NCBI GenBank assembly: GCA_001599815.1 | Contig: BCIA01000001.1 | Span: forward strand, 1,864,934 to 1,928,933 | Length of the DNA: 64,000 nucleotides | Direction: 5' to 3' | From: Furcasterigmium furcatum | Taxonomy: Eukaryota > Ascomycota > Sordariomycetes > Glomerellales > Plectosphaerellaceae | In this document: piece by piece, positions 10,861 to 21,033 of the stretch | Position numbering within the stretch: position 1 is the first letter of the stretch | Layout of the letters: the number at the start of each line of letters is the position of its first letter | The notes under the pieces: model-generated | Told to the model about the DNA's origin: nothing | The model's input: only the letters and a program-made list of their open reading frames with translations | The model's database searches: none | Translations under genes and position numbers: made by a program

Positions 10861-12926
10861 ATGCTGCTTCTCAGTTTGATCTTCGCCTCGTTCTTCCTAT
10901 GGCCAGCTCTCGCAGCCACAGTCACTTACAACTTCACTGTTGGATGGGTACGGGCCAACCCCGATGGCGCATACGAAAGGCCTACCATCGGCATCAACGG
11001 GAAATGGCCGATCCCCCGGATCGATGCCAACATCAACGACCGGATCATCATCGACGTTCACAATGATCTGGGAAACCAGTCAACCTCTTTGCATTTCCAT
11101 GGGCTCTTTATGAATGGCACCACCCACATGGACGGGCCCTCTCAGGTGTCCCAGTGTGCGATCCCTCCCGGGTCGTCTTTCACATACAACTTTACGGTAA
11201 ACAAGTCCCATCGCTGTGAGTCTATGACATGTCCCTTTCTGACCCCGACAGATCCAACAACCCGGCACGTACTGGTACCACTCGCACACACACAGCCAGT
11301 ATCCCGACGGGCTTCGGGGACCCCTGATCATCCACGATCCAGACTCGCCGTTCAAGGACGAATACAGCGAGGAGATCGTGATGACCCTGTCGGATTGGTA
11401 CCATGATGAGATGCAAACCTTGATCCCCATCTTCATCAACAAGAACAATCCGACAGGCGCAGAGCCCGTACCAAAGGCAGCCCTGATGAATGAAACTCAG
11501 AACCTGACCATCCCCGTCCAACCTGGCCAGACGTATCTATTCCGGCTGATCAACATCGCTGCCTTCGCCGGACAATACGTGTGGTTCGAGGGACACGATA
11601 TCTCCATCGTCGAGGTAGACGGAGTGTACACGAAGCCCGCGAATGCCAGCATGATCTACATTGCTGCCGCCCAGCGATGCAGCTTTTTGCTCACCACCAA
11701 GAATGACACGAGCCAGAATTATCCCGTCGTTGGAAGCATGGACACGGTTGGTAGATTGCTCTCTGACCCGAGCCTTAGCTGACTTGCCGCAGGCCCTCTT
11801 CGACACCCTCCCCGACGACCTGAACTGGAACGTCACCGGGTGGCTCGTCTACGACGATGCAAAGCCCAAGCCAGACCCTGTCGTGATCTATGAGGAGTTT
11901 GACCCCTTCGATGACATGACGTTGGTGCCGTTCGACGAGCAAGAACGCTACCCTGAGCCGAACCAGATCGTCCATCTCGACGTGATTATGGACAACCTGG
12001 GCGACGGCGCCAACTACGCCTTCTTCAACAACATCACCTACAAGGCGCCGAAGGTCCCGACACTCTACACGGCCCTGTCGGCCGGAGACATGGCCACCGA
12101 TCCCCAGGTCTACGGCTCATACACCCATAGCTTCGTGCTGGAGAAGGATGAGATCGTGCAGATCAACCTGAACAATCTCGACCCTGGCAGACACCCGTTC
12201 CATCTGCACGGCCACAACTTCCAAGCGCTACACCGCGCCCCGGAAGAGGGCGGAACCATCGAAGACACCAATCCCCAAGAAGCCGACTTCCCTCGGGTCC
12301 CCATGAGGCGAGACACTCTCGTGGTGTGGCCGAACGGCAACATCATCATGCGGTTCAAGGCAGACAACCCAGGTAGGTCGCTTGCTTTCCCCCGGCCTCT
12401 TGAATACCCCGTCACTGATCATTCATCGAAGGCGTCTGGCTATTCCACTGCCACATCGAATGGCACGTCACCTCCGGGCTCATGGCGACCTTCGTCGAGG
12501 CCCCTCTTGATCTTCAAAAGTCGCTCGAGTTGCCCGCAGACCATCTCGACGCGTGCTCAGCAGGGCAGGTGCCGACCAGAGGAAACGCCGCGGCGAACAC
12601 CCAGGACCTGACGGACCTGGCCGGCCAGAATGCGCCGCCGGCTCCTCTCCCTGGAGGGTATGTGCCGAACCTCAACACCCCAAACAGAGCAAGACGTTGA
12701 CAATACTCCTAGCTTCACGACCCGCGGCATCGTGGCGTTCGTTTTCACCTGCATCGCAGGTGTCCTCGGCGTCTGCGTCGTGGCGTGGTACGGCATGGCC
12801 GAGGTGAAGGATGGCGACCATGCCGACTCGGCTGACGGTCGCACTTCTGGGGACGCGAGCCTCTGGCCGTCGGCGTCGCCCCCGAACGAGGTCATGGAAA
12901 CCGGAGTAACATCTCGGACTGCCTAG
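10861..12926 (+). CDS. FET3: Iron transport multicopper ferroxidase FET3
   Basis: Oxidises Fe(II) to Fe(III) at the cell surface and passes it to FTR1. Exons are 10861..11196, 11252..11746, 11793..12372, 12432..12657, 12713..12926; 1851 nt, 616 aa. Signal peptide MLLLSLIFASFFLWPALAA. The copper-ligand blocks occur in order: SLHFHGLFMNG, TYWYHSHTHSQYPDGLRG, RHPFHLHGHNF and WLFHCHIEWH (type 1/type 3 sites). A single TM helix near the C-terminus (GIVAFVFTCIAGVLGVCVV) with a short cytosolic tail separates FET3 proteins from soluble laccases. Cupredoxin blocks are complete. The second intron (11747-11792) has the weak donor GTTGGT but is required for frame and gives the normal family sequence across the junction. 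It pairs with divergent FTR1. Confidence 0.95.
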
Positions 12927-13350
12927 ACTTGGGAGAATGAAAAGACTCGGTCGAATGAGTGACACTCGTTGAGACGGGGGTAGTAGCAAAGTCTGGTAAA
13001 CATGGATCGGGATATGAGCCTGCGATAATGTCAACAATATGAATCTTCTTTGACTTGAAGTTTGTCGCCCTCTTAATCAGTGGAGTGGATGAGTCCCCAG
13101 TGGCTTTTCCCGATTCCCCGTAAATTCCAAGAATTCCCCCGTCTCGAGGCCTCGTCTCGGCTCCGGTGACGCCTCCGTTAGTTCGGCGCTTTACCCGCGA
13201 TGTCCGCGCCCGCCCCCGCAGGCTCAAGACATGGCAATTGAAAAGGACGCAGCCGACGCAACAAGAGTCGCGACAACTCTCAGATCCCGAGAACCCCTTG
13301 ATTTATGTCCTACGCAGCATTGACACTCAGCACCACATACCATACTCACC
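12927..13350. other. FET3 downstream / ABM-like gene upstream spacer
   Basis: 424 nt between two plus-strand genes, holding the FET3 3' region and the promoter of the next gene. No further feature seen. Confidence 0.6.
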
Positions 13351-14122
13351 ATGTCGTCCTCTCCGCTTCCTCCCATCCTGGCCATCGCCAAGATCAAGAC
13401 CCCGACCAAGACGGCCCAAGATCGTGTACGGGATGAGATCCCCTCAGTCACGGATGAGCAAGTCGCCGGAAGCTGACCGCCTTGACGCAGTTCTTCGAGA
13501 TCTTCCCGCCCCTGGTGGCTCACTCCAAGGACAATGAGCCGGACACCCTGAGCTACTACTTCTTCACGAACACGGCCGCTGATGACCACACCATCTACGG
13601 ATTCGAAGCGTAGGGACGCCCGCACCACCATATAGCGCCTGAGCAGGTGACTGACTGACTCGGATCAGATATCCCACCAAGGACGCCCTGACCGAGGTCC
13701 ACTCCAAGTCTGGGCCTTTCACGCGTCAATCGGCCATTCTTGCCGAGGAGAAGCTCTGCACGGTCGATGTGCCCATGTTCCGGCCCGTCTCCGGCTTCGT
13801 CCTCCGCGATGGAGCCGTCGAGAAGCCCGTCGAGCTCATCGTCATCAAGACGATCGCCGGCGGCGACGCGACAAAGGCCAGCCTGAACAGGCTCGTCGAA
13901 CATGTCGAGAAGAGCGAAGCGGCCGCCGACACGCCCACGTTCCTGGTGATGGAGGAGCTCCAGACCGGCGAGCTCTGGACGTTCGAGCGCTACACCAGCA
14001 GGTCCTTCTATGAGCAGACGCACTCCAAGTCGGACGCCTTTGTCGCTGCCTTCGGTGGAGAGAGCAAGGCGTCGTCGGTGACCGAGTTCGCCGAGGCCAA
14101 CGTGGGCTTCCTGCTCAAGTAG
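13351..14122 (+). CDS. ABM-like dimeric alpha-beta barrel protein
   Basis: Small soluble protein whose C-terminal two thirds resemble the antibiotic-biosynthesis-monooxygenase (ABM)/dimeric ferredoxin-like barrel fold. Exons are 13351..13425, 13491..13609, 13669..14122; 648 nt, 215 aa. Repeated barrel-type strands can be seen: LPPILAIAKIKT, DTLSYYFFTN, IYGFEAYPTKDALTEVHS and, in the second half, VELIVIKTIAG, TPTFLVMEE and LWTFERYTSRSFYEQTHSKS. The paired YxTKxALxxxHS / YTSRSFYEQTHS elements suggest two tandem barrels. There is no signal peptide. Family membership is from pattern only; substrate and reaction are unknown. It lies directly downstream of FET3 on the same strand, but nothing else ties it to iron metabolism. 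Confidence 0.75.
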
Positions 14123-14810
14123 ATGACGAATTGACAGTCGGTCGGTTTTCAGACTCGTGCAACTTTCGGCTTCGTTCGGTTCTTGATGGTGATCCACGCT
14201 CGCGGCCTCCAACCCTCCTCGGGAGTAGCGCAGGCCAAGAGCCCCGGATGTCTGGGTCGCCTGAATGCACTCATCTCAGCAGCGGACGCGTGGCTTAAGA
14301 AGACATTGCCCCGAGGTCCCCTTAATAAGGCTAAATGGAGGTGCCTGGCTAAGGGATATTGCAGGGTTGCGGCGATCTCCCTCGCGTAGACAGGCACGAG
14401 ATTAGCCGCACGACATATATCCGTACAGCCGGCAAAACAACACCGCCAAGTATACCATTCCCTTTTCTGCCCCTGGACGTGTGCCCCGAGGTTGCATCGG
14501 CATACCCCAGACTTCTCCATCCGGCTGGAGCCTCAATGACTCCGTGCAGATCGTCCCTGCTTGGCACCGGCAAATTGACAGGCTGAATGTCTGCTCCCCG
14601 CATGAAGGGGTGGTCTGAGGGGGCCGCTGGCGATGGAACTATGAGCCGGGATGCTGGGGACAGTTAAAAGGCAGAGGTCGGCCGCTGGGTGTAGATCGCC
14701 TTCGGTTCCTCTTCTGATTCTCGGAGCCTGCCGAGATTCACTCCATCCCGGTGCTGTCCGCCAATCATTCATTTCTTATACTGAAGCTTAGGTGCCTCGA
14801 CAAAGTCAAG
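14123..14810. promoter_or_regulatory. Upstream region of the GH10 xylanase
   Basis: 688 nt between the ABM-like stop and the xylanase start. It carries GGCTAAA at 14329-14335 and GGCTAA at 14347-14352, 18 nt apart and about 460-480 nt before the ATG. GGCTAAA is the established binding core of the XlnR/Xyr1/XLR-1 xylanolytic activators. CTGGAG and CTGGGG matches to the CreA consensus SYGGRG also occur, but that short motif arises often by chance. Confidence 0.6.
14329..14352 (+). promoter_or_regulatory. Paired XlnR-type motifs GGCTAAA / GGCTAA
   Basis: Two same-orientation copies with starts 18 nt apart, upstream of the GH10 gene. The motif fits the xylanase-activator consensus; activity is inferred. 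Confidence 0.55.
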
Positions 14811-16027
14811 ATGAAGCCCACTGCCCTCCTCGCCCTGGCCGCTGCCGGCCTCGCCGCCGCCAAGCCTCACAAGTACGATGCCCTCCCCGAAAGAGCTTCA
14901 TGTCCAGCCATTGACTTGATCCAAGGTGCGAAGGCCTCAATGCCGCCATCCAGGCCAAGGGCAAGAGCCATGTCGGCACTGCCCTGACGCTCCGTGACAA
15001 CGAGCCCCTCGAGAACAAGATCATCGAGAACTACTACGAGATCGGTGCCGTGACCCCCGAGAACGCCATGAAGTGGGAGTCCACCGAGCCCCAGCGCGGC
15101 GTCTTCACCTTCGACAACGGTGACCGCCATGCCAACTTCGCCGTGGACCAGGGCCTCAGCCTGCGCTGCCACACCCTTGTCTGGCACAGCCAGCTCGCTC
15201 CCTGGGTCGAGGCGGGCAACTTCGACAACGCCACACTCATCGAGATCATGAGGGACCACATCTTTGCGGTTGCCGGCCAGTGGAAGGGCAAGTGCAAGCA
15301 CTGGGACGTCATCAACGAGGGTAAGTGAACAGCTCACGTAAACGACGCAAAGCAGTCGCTCACCCTTCGTCATAGCCCTCGAGGAGGACGGCTCGTGGCG
15401 CCAGAGCGTCTTCTACAGGACCATCGGAGAGGCCTACTTCCCCCTCGCCTTCAAGTTCGCCGCCGAGGCCGACCCCGGCGCCCAGCTCTGGTACAATGAC
15501 TACAACCTCGAGTATAACGGCATCAAGACCAGCGCCACCGCGGACCTCGTCAAGCTCGTCCGCCAGTACGGCGGCCGCATCGACGGCGTCGGTCTCCAGG
15601 GCCATCTCGTCACCGAGAGCACCCCGACCCAGAGCAACCCGACCCCCGACCAGGAAGTGCTCGACGCCGCGCTCCGCCAGTTCACCGACCTCGACGTCGA
15701 CGTCGAGTACACCGAGGTCGACATCCGCATGAACACCCCCGCCACCCCCGAGAAGCTCGCCGTGCAGGCCGAGAACTACGACCGCGTCACCCGCTCGTGC
15801 ATGGAGAACGACCGCTGCATCGGCATCACGCTCTGGGTAAGTTTTTGCTTTTGTTGTCTCCGGCTTCGTGGTTCTCGCATACTGATCTGGTGCTCTAGGG
15901 TATCTCTGACAAGTACTCTTGGATCCCCGGCGTCTTCGAGGGCGAGGGTGCCGCCCTGGTCTGGGACGAGGAGTACAAGAAGAAGCCTGCCTACGGCGCC
16001 ATGCTCGAGGCGATCAAGACCTCCTAG
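14811..16027 (+). CDS. Secreted endo-1,4-beta-xylanase, family GH10
   Basis: Retaining (beta/alpha)8-barrel hydrolase that cuts the xylan backbone outside the cell. Proposed exons are 14811..14872, 14926..15320, 15376..15836, 15899..16027; 1047 nt, 348 aa. Signal peptide MKPTALLALAAAGLAAA. GH10 landmarks: GAVTPENAMKWESTEP, RCHTLVWHSQLAPW, HWDVINE with acid/base Glu near residue 152, LWYNDYNLEY, GVGLQGHL and EYTEVDIRM with nucleophile Glu near residue 266. There is no carbohydrate-binding module. The first intron is uncertain. Frame from the ATG stays open to about 14940, but the GH10 domain (GLNAAIQAKGK) is in another frame. A 53-nt intron at 14873-14925 (GTACGA..CCAAG) reconciles them, yet the skipped peptide looks plausible, so a small indel is the alternative. 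Confidence 0.92.
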
Positions 16028-16487
16028 ATGCCGAGTCAGTAGGACAAATAGGTGTATATCTTCAAAAGTAGCAGTAGTAGCATTAGAATGTACAGACTAT
16101 CACGTTCTGTGGACCGGCCCTCCCCCTCCCGCGCCTGTCGGCGTTTCGGCGATTTCACCGGTTGCCGACTCGGACCTTAGCGGTGCCGTGGTGGGGCTTC
16201 GGGCTGCCCCTATCCGTTACCCCTCCATCAGGAAAGGGGACCGTCGGATGCTGGAGCGCTAACTTCCTCCTACCAAGATCATTGCTAAATCTGCTAGGCC
16301 AGAAGCATGCTAGTCGACAACCCGACATCGCTCCCCCACTAAGAAACGCCCGTGGGGGAGTCGGTATTGGCAACATTGCTGAGAAATGGCGTCAAGTCAA
16401 GGCAGGGCGTGTGCTCAAGATAACAGTCTGGCTGAGATCCCCCTCACTTTTCAGAATCCAACTCTCTGTTAAAGGCAAGACGACAAG
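16028..16487. other. GH10 downstream / dehydrogenase upstream spacer
   Basis: 460 nt between plus-strand genes. It contains a perfect 9-bp inverted repeat (16331-16360) about 130 nt before the dehydrogenase start. No other gene seen. Confidence 0.6.
16331..16360. repeat. Perfect 9-bp inverted repeat (hairpin)
   Basis: CTCCCCCAC at 16331-16339 and its exact complement GTGGGGGAG at 16352-16360, with a 12-nt loop. Its place in the promoter of the dehydrogenase suggests a palindromic factor site or an RNA hairpin in a long leader; no function is shown. Confidence 0.6.
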
Positions 16488-17675
16488 ATGGGGTCTGTCA
16501 GTACTACAGCCAGGTCCTTGAGCCAGGACAAGATCCTCGTCATCCTGCCCATTGACCCGGACCAGACTTGGATCAGCGAGATAGAAGCCAAGTATCCGGG
16601 CATCGAGGTGCGATGGATCAACTTGACCCATAGGGGACCCGACACGCCGGATACCACGCCCGCCGAGGCCTGGGAGGGCATCACCATTTACTTCGGCTTC
16701 TTAGCGGTGTCAGCAGATCGACTGAAGGACGTGCGCCTCGTTCAACTGCCCTCTGCCGGGGCCGACAAGTGGCTTGACAATGACTTTTACACCAATAACC
16801 CGGAGGTTGTGTTCAGCTCTGCCAACGGAGTTCATCCGTAAGCCGTACTCTCTTTCTTCGGAACCATGACGGGTTGGACTAACAAAGTGCAGCCCCCAGA
16901 TAGCAGAATGGGTCATCGCGACATGGCTGAACCACCAACATAGCTTCCTGGGTTACTATAACCATCAGCAACATGGCATCTGGAAGCGGCTCCCGGGCAC
17001 CGTTGACGACTCGGTCGGCCTTCGAATGTGAGTGAGAGACTCACTATTCTTGAGCACGTATTGACAAAATCCAGGGGAGTTCTTGGATACGGTGCCATCG
17101 GTCGCCAGGTCGGACGACTCGGGCAGGCCCTGGGCATGGAGGTCTACGCCTACACCAGAGGCGAGCGCTCGACGCCCGAGTCTCGCAAGGACGATAGCTT
17201 CTGCATCCCGGGGACGGGCGATCCCGACGGCCTCATCCCCTCCAAGTGGTTCCACGGCGCATCAAAGGAGGCGATCAACAACTTCCTGGCGCAGGACCTC
17301 GACCTGCTGGTCATCGGCCTGCCCCTGACAAGGGAAACGGAGGGCCTGTTCGGACCGGAGCAGTTTGAGATCATGTCCAAGAGGAAGACCTTTGTCTCGA
17401 ATATTGCCCGAGGAAAGATCATCCAGCAGGATCCCCTCATCAAGGCACTCGAGACGGGCAAGATCCGCGGCGCCGCCCTCGACGTGGCCGACCCCGAGCC
17501 CCTGCCCGCCGGCCACGCGCTGTTCACGGCTCCCAACATCTACGTGACGCCTCACGTCAGCGGTCTCACGACCAAGTATTGGGAGCGCGCGCTGGCCATC
17601 TTCGAGGCGAACCTGGGCCATCTGAGCAAGGGCGAGCCGTTGATCAATGTGATTGACCGGAAGCTGAACTATTAG
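16488..17675 (+). CDS. D-isomer-specific 2-hydroxyacid dehydrogenase
   Basis: NAD(P)H-dependent reduction of a 2-oxo acid (glyoxylate/hydroxypyruvate type is typical); predicted cytosolic. Exons are 16488..16837, 16893..17027, 17075..17675; 1086 nt, 361 aa. The N-terminal flavodoxin-like catalytic part is followed by a Rossmann nucleotide-binding fold with GYGAIGRQVGRLGQALG. Active-site elements are present: SNIARGKII (Arg), ALDVADPEPLP (Glu) and TPHVSG (His), the usual triad. The DPEPLP loop and the lack of a long insertion resemble the GhrA/fungal hydroxyacid dehydrogenase subgroup rather than formate or phosphoglycerate dehydrogenases. Length is normal. The substrate is unknown. It is convergent with the DUF7703 gene (113 nt between stops). 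Confidence 0.92.
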
Positions 17676-17788
17676 AGTATGAGGCAGACGGACACGCGAA
17701 TAGACACAATCAATGCGGTTAATTGTCATCATCATCATCTCATTGAAGCGCTACTCTACAAGACAAATGCAACGCTGACGCTCCCCCG

Positions 17789-19003
17789 TCATGTCCGATC
17801 GTCTTTGGTTAGCGCCGCCTCCGACGATGATGCTGATTTCCTCGCCTCCACAGAAGACGTCGTTATGTCTAGACTCCCCCGCGGCGGCTCCTCCTCGCTG
17901 GATATCCTCCGCAGCCCGCGCCACTGCCTCTCGAAGTCGTCCTCCCGCGTGACGTCCACGGACGTCGTGGTCATGACCATGATCCCGTCGCTGGGGCGCA
18001 GGCACCCCGTCATGGCGGGCTGCGCGGCGGCGTCGGCCTCGATGTTGACGCTGCCCTTCCTCGTCCGCTGCCGCGGCTGCGCGGCCCCGTTGCCGTCCAG
18101 GGGGTTGAGGGCCATGGTGCCCTGCAGACAGGTGTGCATCTGCTGGCTGCCGTCGAAGATGAAGTCCTCGCGGCAGCTGGCGCAGGGGATCTCCTGCACG
18201 CCGCCGGCGCCGCCCGTCGTGTTGGAGGCGCTCCGCGACTTGGTCAGATCCATGAGCTTGTTCAGGATGCTGAACTCAAGCTTGAGCTTGATGGAGTAGA
18301 CCATGCCCTTGTAGGAGGTCTGCAGCTCGTAGTGGCCGGAGTACTCGAGGCCGAGGATGGTGATGTCGAGGAGGATGACGATGACGTTGACGATGATGAG
18401 GTGCCAGAGGATGCGGCGCTTGGTCGCCGAGGCGTGGAACGCCGAGCTGCGGAAGAACTTGAGGGTGGCGGCGATGTAGAGCCCCGAGATGATGCACTCC
18501 TGGACGAAGAAGATGGAGACCTGGATCTTCTCGGCGATGGAGTACGGCAGGACGAAGAGCTCCGCGGCGTTAGAGTTTGAGCCGTAGATCAGGACGGAGA
18601 TGGTCGTGTGAATGACGACGCCGTTGACGATGATCATGGCCAGGACGAAGCGGAGGTGCGTCCTGTTCCGGTCGACGAGATGAAGCCGGGAGTACAGAAC
18701 CACGGACTGGCCGGTGACGAGGCACACCCAGCCCACCAATATCATCGTGACGTAGACGTAGACGGCATTGTCGTTGATCCCCAGCCCCTTGAGGAGGAAG
18801 CCGAGCGAGTAGGGGATGATGCCGAAGGTGGCGACGCAGAAGCTCCAGAAGTACAGTCCATGGCGGTTCCTGAAGGAGGCGAAGATGATGAAGACGAGCT
18901 CTACGAAGTTGTAGAGAGCGATGGATAGGAACGCAACGGTCGGAAGGGTGTAGTTGAGGTTGGTCGTGCTGTTGCTCACGATGCCATGATCGATGTCGAA
19001 CAT
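17789..19003 (-). CDS. DUF7703-type seven-helix membrane protein
   Basis: Fungal-specific integral membrane protein of unknown function, intronless, 404 aa. The first 270 residues hold about seven hydrophobic helices, beginning VAFLSIALYNFVELVFIIF and including FGIIPYSLGFLLKG and MILVGWVCLVTGQSVVLYSR, with two possible N-glycosylation sites in the short luminal N-terminus. Helix pattern and motifs (ALYNxVEL, GLYFWS, IPYxLGFLLK) match the family I know as DUF7703. The last 130 residues are a polar Ser/Arg-rich tail, probably cytosolic, with a CASC pair. No catalytic motif is visible. Function should not be inferred from the GPCR-like helix count. Confidence 0.8.
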   Translation of the reverse strand: MFDIDHGIVSNSTTNLNYTLPTVAFLSIALYNFVELVFIIFASFRNRHGLYFWSFCVATFGIIPYSLGFLLKGLGINDNAVYVYVTMILVGWVCLVTGQSVVLYSRLHLVDRNRTHLRFVLAMIIVNGVVIHTTISVLIYGSNSNAAELFVLPYSIAEKIQVSIFFVQECIISGLYIAATLKFFRSSAFHASATKRRILWHLIIVNVIVILLDITILGLEYSGHYELQTSYKGMVYSIKLKLEFSILNKLMDLTKSRSASNTTGGAGGVQEIPCASCREDFIFDGSQQMHTCLQGTMALNPLDGNGAAQPRQRTRKGSVNIEADAAAQPAMTGCLRPSDGIMVMTTTSVDVTREDDFERQWRGLRRISSEEEPPRGSLDITTSSVEARKSASSSEAALTKDDRT

Positions 19004-21033
19004 GGTGAATGCACTCCCCCCCGATTAGGTACCCGGGGGAAGCGGTTGCTGCTCAATACTCCGTCGCTATAACGAAGCAGACTCTGTGTGTCACCGACTG
19101 GTGAGGAGGGACAGGCCAAACATCGTTCGGGGTTCGGCGAGGCCAGGCAACAAGACCAGAGAGTCAGTCGGTCCTTGGCTTGGAGTTGAGGTGATAGGGC
19201 TATGGCGAACTCAGGAGATGCATGCACCAGGGATGCCAGGGGCTGAGGGGCTTTGTATGTTTGATATGGACTCCAGTCTCCCCGCGAGGGCCGGACGTCA
19301 CTCCTGCTGCCAAGGAAACACTGACTAGTTCTAGAGAAGTTAAACCAGCCGGGGAGGCCCTAAAGGTCCGGGTACTGGGGTCGAACGATTCAAGGGGGAG
19401 GACCATGAGGTAACGGCACAAGCGGCAGTTGGACGCCGTGACACAATATGGCCACCCCCGGACTAGATCTCGATGGGGACCTTGGCCGACGGCGGTTGGG
19501 TGCGCTGAGCCTGGAACCATGATAGGACCTTTGTCTCACCTATCCAGTTGGTGGTTGCTCGTGTCCATGGCCCTCGTTAGACAGGCGATCTCGCCGAGAG
19601 CAGTGGTTGGTCGTCGTCATCTGGCCGAGTGCTTCTTCACAACACCATAATTATGGGAGGGAAGCAGGCGAAGACACTCCGTCCGTCTAAGGCGTTAGCC
19701 TTGGCCATCGTCTCCAGCCAGTCTTCAGGGTGGCGCACCAATCTCCTGACAGCCAACCACCATGACAGGACCTGACTCGCCGCGCGTTTCTAGGTTGGAC
19801 CGAACTTCGACGCTAGAAGCCAGCGTTGCCAGTTCGTCATCCGAGACAGGCTGCACGTGTGCCCCTGTTCCGCCAGAATCACCGAGTGTTGGTAGGGAGG
19901 AGGAGGGTTGCAGGGCTGCGAGGCGTCCACTGACTTGTCTGGCCGTCATTAGGATGTGTCTTCATCGACCCTATTCCTAGATAGCAGCCCTCTGCTGGCG
20001 GAGTCGCCCGTCGGCCCCCCTGACGTTTCCCCGAGGCTGACCATCCATCTCCGTCTTAGGCCCTTAGCCCCTGCATGAATAGAGTTCACGTCGGCTGTTC
20101 AGGCCTGTTGGCCAAACCTCCGCGACAGCAGTCGAATGCCCAAACAGAATCCAGGGTGGCGTTTGCAACGCACACCAGTCGGATCAGCGCTGCATTACCT
20201 CCCCGTCCTAAGCAGCCCCGGGGAACGCCAACCCAAGAGACGGGCCCCGGCGGAGGGTTGGCGGGGGCGGGCTTCGAAGAACTGAAATGGAAGCTTTTCG
20301 GCCCTTCGGTCGAGTCAGGCCATATTCCGTTCGCCGAACTCCGAGGCCTGCGTTGCTGCCGTTTCTGGACGGGCATCGTCTCATTTTCGAGGGTTTGCGT
20401 AAGATGCGACGTGGCAAGGGATACCAGAATAGTCTCATCATGGAGGGAATATGCCGAAGGACAGGACGGAGCAGAGACGGCGTCCGTATAATGGGTCTCT
20501 CTCGGTGGTATTAGCGGGATTTGCCATGAGAGAACTGCCGAAGATATCAGCGGCCAGGGTGCGACATCCCTGGCCGGCGGCCCTGTCGATCACTCAAGGA
20601 TTTCCGCTGATCCTGGAGAGATCAGCATCCCCCAGCGATCGCTCACCGAGCACGGTGGTCAAACGGTGCGCCGCCGGCGACGGCGGGTAACATTCCGTCC
20701 TGGATGTCCCGAAATCCGGGTCCCCAGGTGTCAGGTCCCTAGAACGACGGCGCCTCCCGCGGGCTCTGATGCGAAAACTGGAACGAGATGTGGATGGGAT
20801 GGGTATAACTATTCCGCTATAAGCTTACCAAGGGTTCAGTCAACAGGCCTAGTCGAAGCGCCAGAGGCGAGGTTGCGAGTCAAGCATCCCCGACTATCCC
20901 CCAGAACGCCAAGGCGAAAGAGGCAACATTCGTGGCCCAGAGAGCAAGCCACCAACGTCCCCAGCCGGTTGCACGACTCCGTCAGACTTCACTTCCAGTC
21001 CCCTGGACTGCCGTTCTGCCGCTACCTATCTAC
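19004..21033. other. 2.0 kb intergenic region, no gene seen
   Basis: It lies upstream of the DUF7703 gene (minus strand) and downstream of the alcohol dehydrogenase (minus strand). Only short, frame-incoherent ORFs are present. I saw no signal peptide, domain, RNA gene or repeat. Confidence 0.5.

Noticed and set aside
10861..12926. Calling the multicopper oxidase a laccase
   Set aside because: The C-terminal TM anchor and the divergent FTR1 partner identify FET3; laccases are soluble and lack this context.
6167..17675. A secondary-metabolite cluster around the ABM-like protein and dehydrogenase
   Set aside because: No polyketide synthase, NRPS, terpene cyclase or P450 is present in the window; the genes are primary metabolism, uptake and secreted hydrolases.
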